From contig NZ_LT963352.1 of assembly GCF_900236475.1 (NCBI RefSeq), positions 6,452,001 through 6,516,000 of the forward strand: a DNA stretch of 64,000 nucleotides, given 5' to 3'. Position 1 is the first letter of the stretch. The number at the start of each line of letters is the position of its first letter. This document shows positions 8,701-15,744 of this stretch, piece after piece. The notes below the pieces were generated by a model that worked only from the letters and a program-made list of their open reading frames with translations, ran no database searches and had not been told where the DNA came from. Both the position numbers and the translations under genes were made by a program. The DNA is from Streptomyces chartreusis NRRL 3882. GTDB taxonomy: Bacteria; Actinomycetota; Actinomycetes; Streptomycetales; Streptomycetaceae.

Positions 8701-8992
8701 CGCCGACCCGCTGTCCGAGGCCATCACGCCCCATATGCGCTCGGGGTATCTGATCATCGGCGCCCGGGCCCTGGCCGACCTCGACGGCGGGCGGCGCGCC
8801 CTGGACGCGGCCCGCTGTCTGGGCGCCGTCGACGCCCTGCTGCCCCCCGGCCACGTCGCCCAGCGGCAGGAGCGCGAGGCGCGCGGGCAGGCGGAGCGGC
8901 GGGCCCGCGCGATGCTCGGCGACACGGTGTTCGAGGCCGCGTACGCGGAGGGCGGCGGCCTCTCCCTGGAGGAGGCCGCCGCCCTGCTGTGA
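5708..8992 (+). CDS. SARP-STAND transcription regulator (AfsR-like, BTAD + NB-ARC + TPR), 1094 aa
   Basis: Large pathway regulator. Residues 1-92 form an OmpR-like winged helix (GGARLRALLTVLALRAG, then LVGRLRRALG), about 97-245 a bacterial transcriptional activation domain, and a STAND ATPase follows with the P-loop GPGGAGKTRL (292-301), the Walker-B-like LLILDNCEH and GLPLAIELAAARL. The C-terminal third is helical and TPR-like. ATG at 5708 with ACCGGAGAC upstream. Codon 623 (7574-7576) is TTA, the rare leucine codon read by the bldA tRNA; by eye it is the only in-frame TTA in the window, so synthesis is probably tied to development. The gene faces the ABC exporter genes with a 20-base gap, and the exporter promoter has 11-bp tandem repeats of the kind SARP proteins bind. 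Confidence 0.9.
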   Translation: MDPVRYRILGTTQALRTDGTVVPVGGARLRALLTVLALRAGRTVPVGLLVDEVWGGEPPADAAGALQALVGRLRRALGADAVASAEGGYRLTAAPDDVDLHRFERLAGEGLRALADGDPAKAAVLLDDALALWRGPALADLPDRAAEAARRDTRRLDVLRARHSAALALGQAEQSLPELTALCDSHPLDEPLQTLRLRALHDAGRTAEALDAYEHVRRLLADRLGTDPGTELRSLHAELLKPGDDSTGPAPVADAPPVGNLRARLTSFIGRETDIETIRGDLTTGRLVTLLGPGGAGKTRLSQEAAATLRHAMPGGVWLAELAPVDDPAAVPEAVLTALGARETVLYGAGAEGIRAAVADRLDDPVARLAEHCSRPRMLLILDNCEHVADAAARLTEELLERCPGLTVLATSREPLGVPGELLRPVEPLPEPVALRLLADRGAAARPGFRIEDDPEACAEICRRLDGLPLAIELAAARLRMLTPRQIADRLDDRFRLLTSGSRTVLPRQQTLRAVVDWSWDLLDEDERDVLRRLSVFAGGCDLPAAEAVCGPSALETLGSLVDRSLVVATPPGESAGEEMRYRLLETVAEYAAERLDESGQRADAERAHLTYFRELARVTDPLLRGSGQLAAIHRLEREYENLRTALRHAVALRDEQEALCLALSLVWYWQMRDLRIEARNWCREVMALGPDPFTEPVRPAAPVWERCTDAPPPMTGEILWEARRGIHLAHLACMDTELDAWQNSRSQQKLRTIAATYEPGLPQNCRLPGLLWFFAVMLTGDMERLRVIIDESIRTCRETPGFDWELASGLQMRANFLANRTDWAGDAARDADESLDIYRRLGDDWGTAEALSARAEAHERKGDYARAAADYEAAIGHAEHLGARAQAAVLSARLGSALLEAGEDERGERLLREVIAQHEDSHSEAMPAARLFLAGWLGMTGRVPEAREHLRRLRQDFRIAYFIVFDAFILGAEAWLDATEGRYEECLGRIRKGLERAADPLSEAITPHMRSGYLIIGARALADLDGGRRALDAARCLGAVDALLPPGHVAQRQEREARGQAERRARAMLGDTVFEAAYAEGGGLSLEEAAALL
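7574..7576 (+). promoter_or_regulatory. In-frame TTA codon (bldA-dependent translation signal)
   Basis: Codon 623 of the SARP-STAND gene reads CCG TTA CTG (Pro-Leu-Leu). In Streptomyces TTA is decoded efficiently only when the bldA leucyl-tRNA accumulates late in growth. Confidence 0.85.
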
Positions 8993-9012
8993 GGCGAATC
9001 CTTGCGTTTCGG

Positions 9013-9828
9013 TCAGTTCTTCGTCCGGAACTTGTGGATCGCGACGGGCGCCATCACCGCGGTGATCGCCACCGACCAGCCGAGCGTCACCCACAGGTCG
9101 TGCGCGACCGGCCCGCCCACCATCAGGCCGCGTGCGGCGTCCGCCAGCGTCGACAGCGGGTTGTAGTCGGTGAACGCCTGCAACCAGCCGGGCATCGACG
9201 TCGTCGGCGCGAAGATCGACGAGCCGAACTGGAGCGGGAACAGCACCAAAAAGCCCATCGCCTGCACGGACTGCGCGTTCTTCAGGATCACGCCCAGGGT
9301 GAGGAACACCCACATGATCGACGAGGCGAACGCCGTGGACAGGGCCACGGTCGCGAACAGCCCTGGCCAGTTCGTGATGTCGAACCCGACCGCGACGGCG
9401 ACGATCATCAGCACGGCGGTCGCGAACAGCATCCGCAGCAGCTCCACCGAGATCTTCGCGAACAGCACCGAGCCCCGCCCGATCGGCAGGGACCGGAAGC
9501 GGTCCATGACACCGGAGTTGAAGTCCTGGCTGAAGCCGGTGCCGACGCCCTGGGACAGCGTCATGCTCATCATCGCGATCATGCCGGGGATCACGTACTG
9601 CACGTAACGGTCCTGCCCGCCGCCCAGTGCCTGCCCGATCGAGCCGCCGAAGACGAACACGAACAGCAGGGTGAAGATGACCGGCATCAGCAGTGCGTCG
9701 GCCATCGACTCCGGGTCCTTGCGGATCCACAGCAGGTTGCGGCGGATCAGGGCCCCGGTGTGACGCAGGTGGCCGCGCAGCGGGATACGGGCGTCCGCGT
9801 CGGCGTCGTTGAGGGTGACGGCGCTCAT
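9013..9828 (-). CDS. ABC-2 type exporter permease (DrrB-like), 271 aa
   Basis: Membrane subunit of a drug or metabolite exporter. A basic N-terminus (HTGALIRRNLLWIRKDPES) leads into six hydrophobic segments, including LLMPVIFTLLFVFVFG, VIPGMIAMMSMTLSQG and the late LGWSVAITAVMAPVAI. MDRFRSLPIGRGSVLFAK is the conserved cytoplasmic loop of the DrrB/ABC-2 family. The ATG overlaps the ATPase stop by four bases (ATGA), so the two are translationally coupled. It converges on the SARP gene without a visible terminator between them. The substrate cannot be read from sequence. Confidence 0.9.
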   Translation of the reverse strand: MSAVTLNDADADARIPLRGHLRHTGALIRRNLLWIRKDPESMADALLMPVIFTLLFVFVFGGSIGQALGGGQDRYVQYVIPGMIAMMSMTLSQGVGTGFSQDFNSGVMDRFRSLPIGRGSVLFAKISVELLRMLFATAVLMIVAVAVGFDITNWPGLFATVALSTAFASSIMWVFLTLGVILKNAQSVQAMGFLVLFPLQFGSSIFAPTTSMPGWLQAFTDYNPLSTLADAARGLMVGGPVAHDLWVTLGWSVAITAVMAPVAIHKFRTKN

Positions 9829-10844
9829 ACGGCGGCCTCCTGAAGGTCTTCGGTGGGCATGGCGTCCTGCGGGGCACTGGCGCGGTGGCCGGTGAGGGAC
9901 AGGAACACCTCGTCCAGGCTGGGCAGTTCGGTGGTGATGGAGGAGAGCGTGATGCCGCGCGCGGTGACCGCGCCGACCACGGCGGTCAGCTGCTCGTCAC
10001 TGAGGATCGGCACGAGGACGTCACCCCGGTCGGTGTCCACGGTCGTGGTGGCCAGCCCGGTGATCCCCAGGTCGTCCAGCGCGGCGGCGAGGGGCCGCAG
10101 CCGCGCCGGATCGGCCGGGCGGATCCGCAGCGCCCGGCCGCCGACCTTCGCCTTCAGCTCCTCGATGGCGCCGCCGGCGATGACCTGGCCGCGGTCGACG
10201 ACCGTCAGCTCGGAGGCGAGCTGCTCGGCCTCCTCCATGTACTGGGTGGTGAGCAGCACGGTGACGCCGTCGCCGACCATGCGCTTCACCTCGTCCCACA
10301 CCTCGTTGCGGGTGCGCGGGTCGAGGCCGGTGGTCGGCTCGTCCAGGAAGAGCACGGCCGGCCGTCCGATCATGGACGCGGCCAGGTCCAGCCGCCGCCG
10401 CATGCCCCCGGAGTACGTCGCCGCCGGCCGCTTGGCCGCCTCGGTCAGCGAGAAGCGCTCCAGCAACTCGTCGGACCGGTTGCGGGCGTCCTTGCGGGGC
10501 AGGTCGAGCAGGCGCCCGATCATGTACAGGTTCTCCCAGCCGGAGAGCTTCTCGTCCACGGAGGCGTACTGCCCCGTGAGCCCGATCACCCGCCGCAGCT
10601 GCCGGGGCTGCCGGACGACGTCGTAGCCGGCCACGGTGGCCCGGCCCGTGTCGGGAGCGAGCAGGGTGGACAGGATCCGCACGAGGGTCGTCTTCCCGGC
10701 CCCGTTCGGCCCGAGGACCCCCATGACGGTGCCCTCCCGCACATCCAGGTCGACCCCGTCCAGCGCCTTGGTCTCGCCGTAGTGCTTCACCAGCCCCCGC
10801 ACGGTCACAGCGGCGCCGCCGGTGTTCTTGTCGATTCGCGTCAT
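9825..10844 (-). CDS. ABC exporter ATP-binding protein (DrrA-like), 339 aa
   Basis: Energises the adjacent permease. Walker A is GPNGAGKTTL, the signature is YSGGMRRRLDLAAS, Walker B is VLFLDEPTTGLDP, followed by a switch region with TTQYMEEAEQLA. A C-terminal domain of about 110 residues (from VIAGGAIEELKAKVGG) is the DrrA C-terminal domain, typical of antibiotic self-resistance exporters. ATG at 10844 is preferred because AGGGGC precedes it and the alignable sequence begins there; an upstream in-frame start would run through the promoter repeats. Four 11-bp repeats lie 21-64 bases upstream. Confidence 0.92.
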   Translation of the reverse strand: MTRIDKNTGGAAVTVRGLVKHYGETKALDGVDLDVREGTVMGVLGPNGAGKTTLVRILSTLLAPDTGRATVAGYDVVRQPRQLRRVIGLTGQYASVDEKLSGWENLYMIGRLLDLPRKDARNRSDELLERFSLTEAAKRPAATYSGGMRRRLDLAASMIGRPAVLFLDEPTTGLDPRTRNEVWDEVKRMVGDGVTVLLTTQYMEEAEQLASELTVVDRGQVIAGGAIEELKAKVGGRALRIRPADPARLRPLAAALDDLGITGLATTTVDTDRGDVLVPILSDEQLTAVVGAVTARGITLSSITTELPSLDEVFLSLTGHRASAPQDAMPTEDLQEAAV

Positions 10845-10864
10845 GCCCCTGACGGTGTCAGCTC

Positions 10865-10908
10865 CCACCGACAAACCACCGACAGACCGCCGACAGCCCG
10901 TCGGCAGC
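10865..10908 (-). promoter_or_regulatory. Four tandem 11-bp repeats upstream of the exporter operon (candidate SARP operator)
   Basis: Read on the minus strand toward the gene the units are GCTGCCGACGG, GCTGTCGGCGG, TCTGTCGGTGG and TTTGTCGGTGG, in perfect 11-bp register, consensus NYTGYCGRYGG. SARP and other OmpR-fold regulators bind direct repeats with 11-bp spacing near the -35 position. The block ends 20 bases before the ATG. Confidence 0.6.
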
Positions 10909-10916
10909 CCTTGTGG

Positions 10917-10944
10917 GTGGTCCCGACAAGGTGGTCCCGACAAG
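10917..10944. repeat. Tandem 14-bp direct repeat, two copies
   Basis: GTGGTCCCGACAAG occurs twice without a gap at 10917-10930 and 10931-10944. It lies between the panB terminator and the 11-bp repeats, in the exporter promoter region. The CCTTGT just before it also makes an inverted repeat with ACAAGG. Confidence 0.6.
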
Positions 10945-10946
10945 GG

Positions 10947-10984
10947 GGACAGCCCGTCGACGGGGGAAGATCGACGGGCTGTCC
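10947..10984 (-). terminator. panB terminator hairpin
   Basis: GGACAGCCCGTCGA (10947-10960) and TCGACGGGCTGTCC (10971-10984) form a perfect 14-bp stem with a 10-base loop, 17 bases downstream of the panB stop. Confidence 0.8.
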
Positions 10985-11001
10985 GTGGTACCGCTATGGC
11001 T

Positions 11002-11877
11002 CTAGTGGACGGAGTGCTCCTCCAGCGGGAACGTTCCGCCGACCACGTCCTCGGCGAACGCCCTCACCGCGTTCCCCATGACCTCACGCAGGTTCGCGTA
11101 CTGCTTCACGAACTTCGGCACGCGCCCGCCGGTCAGCCCGAGCATGTCGGTCCACACCAGCACCTGCGCGTCGGTCTCCGGGCCGGCCCCGATCCCCACC
11201 GTCGGAATGTGCAGCACCCGCGTCACCTCGGCCGCCAGCTCCGCCGGAACCAGCTCCAGCACCACGGCGAACGCACCCGCGTCCTGCACGGCCTTCGCGT
11301 CCCGCAGCAACTGCTGGGCCGCCTCCTCGCCCCGCCCCTGCACGCGGTAGCCCATCGCGTTGACGGACTGCGGGGTCAGGCCGATGTGCGCCATGACCGG
11401 GATGCCGGACTCGACGAGCAGCCGGATCTGCTCGTGCGACCGCTCGCCCCCCTCCAGCTTCACGGCCTGCACGCCCGCCTCCTTCACCAGCCGGGTCGCC
11501 GAGCGCAGCGCCTGCACCGGACCTTCCTGGTAGGAGCCGAAGGGCAGGTCGCCGACGATCAGGGCGCGCGAGGTGCCCCGTACGACCGCCGCCGACAGCA
11601 TGGTCATCTCGTCGAGGGTGACGGGTACGGTCGTCTCGTACCCGAGGTGGCAGTTGCCCGCCGAGTCGCCGACGAGCATGACCGGGATCCCGGCCTCGTC
11701 GAAGACGGACGCGGTCATGGCGTCGTACGCGGTGAGCATGGGCCACTTCTCGCCGCGCTCCTTGGCGGCGGCGATGTCCCGCACGGTGATGCGGCGGGTG
11801 CCCTTGCCCCCGTACAGCGTCTTGCCGCCGTCGGAGGACTTCGTCTGAGCAGTCTGGGCAGCCGGAAGCTGCGTCAT
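11002..11877 (-). CDS. panB: 3-methyl-2-oxobutanoate hydroxymethyltransferase, 291 aa
   Basis: First step of pantothenate synthesis: adds a hydroxymethyl group from methylenetetrahydrofolate to alpha-ketoisovalerate to give ketopantoate. Family sequence is clear: MLTAYDAMTASVFDEAGIP, VGDSAGNCHLGYETT with the metal-binding Asp, VVRGTSRALIVGDLPFGSY, KLEGG, and HIGLTPQSVNAMGY. A 30-residue N-terminal extension of low complexity precedes the core. ATG at 11877; the stop is followed by a strong hairpin, so it is monocistronic. Divergent from the multidrug efflux gene across about 200 bases. Confidence 0.95.
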   Translation of the reverse strand: MTQLPAAQTAQTKSSDGGKTLYGGKGTRRITVRDIAAAKERGEKWPMLTAYDAMTASVFDEAGIPVMLVGDSAGNCHLGYETTVPVTLDEMTMLSAAVVRGTSRALIVGDLPFGSYQEGPVQALRSATRLVKEAGVQAVKLEGGERSHEQIRLLVESGIPVMAHIGLTPQSVNAMGYRVQGRGEEAAQQLLRDAKAVQDAGAFAVVLELVPAELAAEVTRVLHIPTVGIGAGPETDAQVLVWTDMLGLTGGRVPKFVKQYANLREVMGNAVRAFAEDVVGGTFPLEEHSVH

Positions 11878-12034
11878 TGCACGGCTCCTAACACGTCATC
11901 TCGAGGCGCCCTGACGGCGTCCCCGGACCACGTCCATGGTGGCACCTCGTGCCATCCAGGGCTAGGGGAGCCCCTGTGAGTTCCCCCGGAGGCCTTTGGC
12001 ATGGCGCACGTAAGGTCTCGGTAAAGGCCTTCCA

Positions 12035-12053
12035 ATACGAGACGGTCTCGTAT
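12035..12053 (+). promoter_or_regulatory. Perfect palindromic operator before the efflux pump gene
   Basis: ATACGAGAC and GTCTCGTAT flank a single G: a 9-1-9 perfect palindrome, 25 bases before the ATG of the DHA2 pump. A TetR gene follows the pump, so this is the expected repressor site. GTCTCG also occurs at 12015, possibly a second half site. Confidence 0.75.
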
Positions 12054-12077
12054 CGCAATGCGCCTACGCTCGCCGGC

Positions 12078-13676
12078 ATGACTACTCCTGCCGACCGTGC
12101 CGCCCCCACCGGCCCGCGCATACCGGAAGCGGTGCACCGGCGCCGCTGGGCGATCCTCGGCGTGCTGATGCTCAGCCTGCTGATCGTCGTCCTCGACAAC
12201 TCGATCCTGAACGTCGCCATCAAGACGATCTCCACCCCCGCCCCGACCGGCCTGGGGGCCACGCAGAGCGAGCTGGAGTGGGCGATCAACGCCTACACCC
12301 TCGTCTTCGCGGGCCTGCTGTTCAGCGCCGGTCTGCTCGGTGACCGGCTGGGCCGCAAGAAGGTACTGCTCGGCGGTCTGGCCGTGTTCGGGGCCGGCTC
12401 CGCGCTCGCCGCCTTCTCCGGCTCGCCGGGGGAGCTGATCGCCTTCCGCGCCGTGATGGGCCTGGGCGCCGCGTTCGTCATGCCGGCCACCCTCGCCGTC
12501 CTCATGAACGTCTTCGAGCGCGAGGAACAGCCGAAGGCCATCGGCATCTGGGCGGGTGGCGTCGGCCTCGCCATCGCCATCGGCCCGATCACCGGCGGGG
12601 TGCTCCTCGACCACTTCTGGTGGGGCTCGGTCTTCCTCATCAACGTGCCGATCGTGCTGCTCGCGCTCGCGCTGATGCTGTGGCTGGTGCCCGACTCCCG
12701 CGACCCGAACCCCGGCCGCCTCGACCCCGTCGGCGTCGCGCTGTCGGTCGTCGGCCTGGTGCTGCTCGTCTACGGCATCATCAAGGGCGGCCAGCTCGCC
12801 GACTTCACCGACGCCACCGTGCTGTCGACGATCGCCGCCGGACTCGCGGTCCTCGTCGCCTTCGTGGTGTTCGAGAAGCGCAGCGACCACCCGTCCATCG
12901 ACGTCACGTACTTCAAGAACAAGGTCTTCTCGGCCGCCATCGCCGCCATCGCGCTGGTCTTCTTCGCGCTGATGGGCGTGACCTTCTTCTCGGTCTTCTA
13001 CACGCAGAGCGTGCGCGGCTACTCGCCGCTCCAGACCGGTCTGCTCATGCTGCCGCTGGCCGCCGCCCAGATGATCTTCGCGCCACGCGCCCGGCTGCTG
13101 GTCGACCGCTTCGGCAACAAGGCCACCACGACCGCCGGAATGCTGGTCATCGCCGCGATGCTGGCCGCCTTCGCCACGCTCGACGCCGACACCCCCATCT
13201 GGATCCTGGAAGTGATCTTCTTCCTGATGGGCACCGGCATGGCGCACATCATGACGCCGGTCAGCGTCGTCATCATGCAGGCCCTGCCCCGCGAGAAGGC
13301 CGGCTCGGCCTCCGCCCTCAGCAACACCTTCCGGCAGGTCGGCGGCGCCCTCGGCATCGCCGTCCTCGGCTCGGTGCTGTCCACGGCGTACCGCACGGGC
13401 ATCGAGGACAAGCTCGGCCGGATGCCGCCGGGCGCCCGGCACACCGCGGGGGAGTCCATCGAGGCCACCCTCGGCGTCGCCGCGAAGCTGGGCCCGCAGG
13501 GCAAGGCCCTGGTCACCCCGGCCTACGACGCGTTCCTGCACGCGATGCACATCACCGCCCTGTGGGGAGCGGGCGTCGCACTGATCGGCGCCGTCGTCGT
13601 GGCGCTGTTCCTGCCCGGCAGGCAGCCGGCGCCCCGGCAGGGGGAGAAGAGGGAGCTGTCGGACGCCCGGTCGTAG
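12078..13676 (+). CDS. DHA2 family (EmrB/QacA-like) multidrug efflux MFS transporter, 532 aa
   Basis: Proton-driven drug exporter of the 14-helix type. Helix 1 contains LIVVLDNSILNVAI with the family motif 'LD.TIVNVAL'; motif A is GDRLGRKKVLLGG; motif C appears in GIWAGGVGLAIAIGPITGGVL. Hydrophobic segments continue to residue about 515, with the expected VNVPI loop (FLINVPIVLLALAL). A palindromic operator lies just upstream, and a TetR repressor gene follows by 49 bases, forming a self-regulated resistance unit. The ATG at 12078 matches the start of homologous sequence; the longer open frame from 11949 would include the operator. Confidence 0.93.
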   Translation: MTTPADRAAPTGPRIPEAVHRRRWAILGVLMLSLLIVVLDNSILNVAIKTISTPAPTGLGATQSELEWAINAYTLVFAGLLFSAGLLGDRLGRKKVLLGGLAVFGAGSALAAFSGSPGELIAFRAVMGLGAAFVMPATLAVLMNVFEREEQPKAIGIWAGGVGLAIAIGPITGGVLLDHFWWGSVFLINVPIVLLALALMLWLVPDSRDPNPGRLDPVGVALSVVGLVLLVYGIIKGGQLADFTDATVLSTIAAGLAVLVAFVVFEKRSDHPSIDVTYFKNKVFSAAIAAIALVFFALMGVTFFSVFYTQSVRGYSPLQTGLLMLPLAAAQMIFAPRARLLVDRFGNKATTTAGMLVIAAMLAAFATLDADTPIWILEVIFFLMGTGMAHIMTPVSVVIMQALPREKAGSASALSNTFRQVGGALGIAVLGSVLSTAYRTGIEDKLGRMPPGARHTAGESIEATLGVAAKLGPQGKALVTPAYDAFLHAMHITALWGAGVALIGAVVVALFLPGRQPAPRQGEKRELSDARS

Positions 13677-13725
13677 ACCTGCGCGAGAATTCAGCCTCGA
13701 CCTGCTCAGGAAAGGACGGAGCGAC

Positions 13726-14361
13726 GTGAGCCTCGCCGAAAGGCAACCCCGGCACGACGGCCCCCCGAGGGGCCGTCCGAGAAGCGAGGCCGTCGAGCGC
13801 GCCATCATCGAGGGCCTGATGAAGCTCCTGGAGGAGGGCGTGTCCCTCGCGGAGCTGTCCATCGAGCGCGTCGCCCGGACCGCCGGCGTCGGCAAGGCCA
13901 CCATCTACCGCCGCTGGAGCGGCAAGGAGGAACTCTTCGTCGACGTCCTGCGCGCCGCCGAACCCCCCGAACCCCCGCTCCCCGGCACCTCCATGCGAGA
14001 CGACCTCGTGGCCCTGCTGGAACAGGCGCGCCGGCGCGGCCTGGCCAATCGCTCGTCGGCGATCCTGACCAATGTGCACGCCCAGATGAAGAGCAGCCCG
14101 AAGATCTGGGCGGCGTACGAGGCCACCGTCCTGGCACCGCGCCGCCGGCTCGGCCTGGAGATCCTGCGCCGGGGGCAGGAGAACGGCGAACTGCGCACGG
14201 ACGTCGACATCGAGCTGCTGGGCGACATGTTCGTCGCCCCCGTGCTCGTGCGCTCCGTCCTGCGCCCGGACGCCGACCTCCCCGACGACCTCGCCGCCCA
14301 GGTCGTCGACACGCTCCTCGAAGGCCTACGCCCCGTCAGTTCCGCAGCTCACCAGCGCTAG
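13726..14361 (+). CDS. TetR family repressor of the adjacent efflux pump, 211 aa
   Basis: GTG start after AGGAAAGGACGGAG. The N-terminal DNA-binding domain (about residues 22-68) has LSIERVARTAGVGKATIYRRW, the classical TetR helix-turn-helix with 'KATIYRRW'. The C-terminal ligand domain (TetR_C_16/11-like) contains QMKSSPKIWAAYEATVLAPRR. Its position directly after the pump gene, on the same strand, and the palindrome upstream of the pump make negative control of both genes likely; the pump substrate would be the inducer. Inducer unknown. Confidence 0.9.
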   Translation: MSLAERQPRHDGPPRGRPRSEAVERAIIEGLMKLLEEGVSLAELSIERVARTAGVGKATIYRRWSGKEELFVDVLRAAEPPEPPLPGTSMRDDLVALLEQARRRGLANRSSAILTNVHAQMKSSPKIWAAYEATVLAPRRRLGLEILRRGQENGELRTDVDIELLGDMFVAPVLVRSVLRPDADLPDDLAAQVVDTLLEGLRPVSSAAHQR

Positions 14362-14537
14362 TGTGCGCGTTTCGTCACAGACGGCGCTTACTCCGGGCCT
14401 GATCGGAACTCTCCGCGCGGGCTCGAACGTCATCGCCCCCGTACGGCCGTCGAGGGACGGCGGGAACGGAACGGATCATCCCCTAGGGTCGTAGACACGG
14501 GGGCGATGGTGTGCACGGCAGGCAGTGAGGCGACGGT

Positions 14538-15587
14538 ATGGCGCAGCAGGCGTACATGACGGAGACGGACAACGGCGGCTCGGGGCACGAGCCCCGGGGA
14601 CACCGGCTTCGGCGCCTGTTGGACCGGCTGCTCGGCGGCCGGCTGGGCGACCGGCGGGTCTGGCGGCGCGGCGTCGTCCTGGCCGGCTGCGCGGTGCTGC
14701 TGGCCGTGGTCATGCTGCTGCACTCGCGCATCCCGAACACGATCGGCAACCTGGGCAGCCTCATCGAGACCTTCCTGCCCTGGCTCGGTCTCCTCATCCC
14801 GGTGCTGCTCCTGCTGGCCGTGGTCCGCAAGTCCGCGACCGCCCTGATCGCGGTGCTGCTGCCCGCGCTGGTCTGGCTGAACCTCTTCGGCGGCCAGCTC
14901 ACCGACAAGACCGCCACCGGGGGCGACCTCACCGTGGCCACGCACAACGTCAACGCGGACAACCCCGACCCGGCCGGTACCGCCCGTGACGTGGCCGCCT
15001 CCGGCGCGGACGTGCTGGCCCTGGAGGAGCTGACGGCGTCCGCGGTCCCGACGTACGAGCGGGCGCTGGACTCGGCGTACCCGTACCACTCGGTGCAGGG
15101 CACGGTCGGGGTGTGGAGCAAGTACCCGCTGACGGGCGTGCGGGCCGTCGACATCGACTTGGGCTGGACGCGGGCGATGCGCGCCACCGTGACCGCCCCG
15201 GCCGGGCAGGTCGCGGTCTACGTCGCCCATCTGCCGTCGGTGCGCGTGAAGATGGAGGCCGGGTTCACGGCCCGGCAGCGCGACCGCAGCGCCGACTTCC
15301 TGGGCGAGGCCATCGCCCATGAACCGCTGCATGACGTCGTACTGCTCGGCGACCTGAACGGCACCATGAACGACCGCGCGCTCAACGCCGTCACCTCCCA
15401 GATGCGCTCCACGCAGGGCGCCGCGGGCAACGGCTTCGGGTTCAGCTGGCCGGCGTCGTTCCCGATGGCGCGCATCGACCAGATCATGGTCAGGGGCCTG
15501 AAGCCGGAGAGCTCGTGGACCCTCCCGCAGACGGGCAGCGACCATCTGCCCATCGCGGCCCGTGTGAGTGTCACCACAGGCGACTGA
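14538..15587 (+). CDS. Membrane-anchored endonuclease/exonuclease/phosphatase-fold protein, 349 aa
   Basis: Residues about 44-62, 75-97 and 100-117 are three membrane helices; the rest is an EEP catalytic domain placed outside the membrane. Active-site motifs are in order: THNVNAD, LALEELT (metal Glu), YVAHLPS, LGDLNGTMND (Asp/Asn), ARIDQIMV and GSDHLPI (catalytic His). The layout is that of Streptomyces secreted or membrane-bound EEP family proteins, which may act on lipids, nucleotides or DNA; the substrate cannot be predicted. ATG at 14538. The 175-base spacer before it shows no clear hairpin. Confidence 0.85.
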   Translation: MAQQAYMTETDNGGSGHEPRGHRLRRLLDRLLGGRLGDRRVWRRGVVLAGCAVLLAVVMLLHSRIPNTIGNLGSLIETFLPWLGLLIPVLLLLAVVRKSATALIAVLLPALVWLNLFGGQLTDKTATGGDLTVATHNVNADNPDPAGTARDVAASGADVLALEELTASAVPTYERALDSAYPYHSVQGTVGVWSKYPLTGVRAVDIDLGWTRAMRATVTAPAGQVAVYVAHLPSVRVKMEAGFTARQRDRSADFLGEAIAHEPLHDVVLLGDLNGTMNDRALNAVTSQMRSTQGAAGNGFGFSWPASFPMARIDQIMVRGLKPESSWTLPQTGSDHLPIAARVSVTTGD

Positions 15588-15680
15588 GGAAAACTGCAGC
15601 TCAGAGCGTATTCGGCAGGAGTCGGCAACCGAGCCTTCACCTCTCGGCGACCTCGCGGAATAGTGGGCCTGCGAGACTTT

Positions 15681-15718
15681 GTTCCGTACTTGAACATACG
15701 AAGTCACGAAGTACGAAC
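15681..15718 (+). promoter_or_regulatory. Imperfect inverted repeat upstream of the DHA1 transporter
   Basis: GTTCCGTACTT (15681-15691) and AAGTACGAAC (15709-15718) are complementary apart from one bulged C. Within the interval ACGAAGT occurs twice at 8-bp spacing. It lies 27 bases before the start codon, in an AT-richer stretch, and could bind a repressor not encoded nearby. Confidence 0.45.
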
Positions 15719-15744
15719 CCCCGTAAGTCTCGAAAGGCTCCCTC

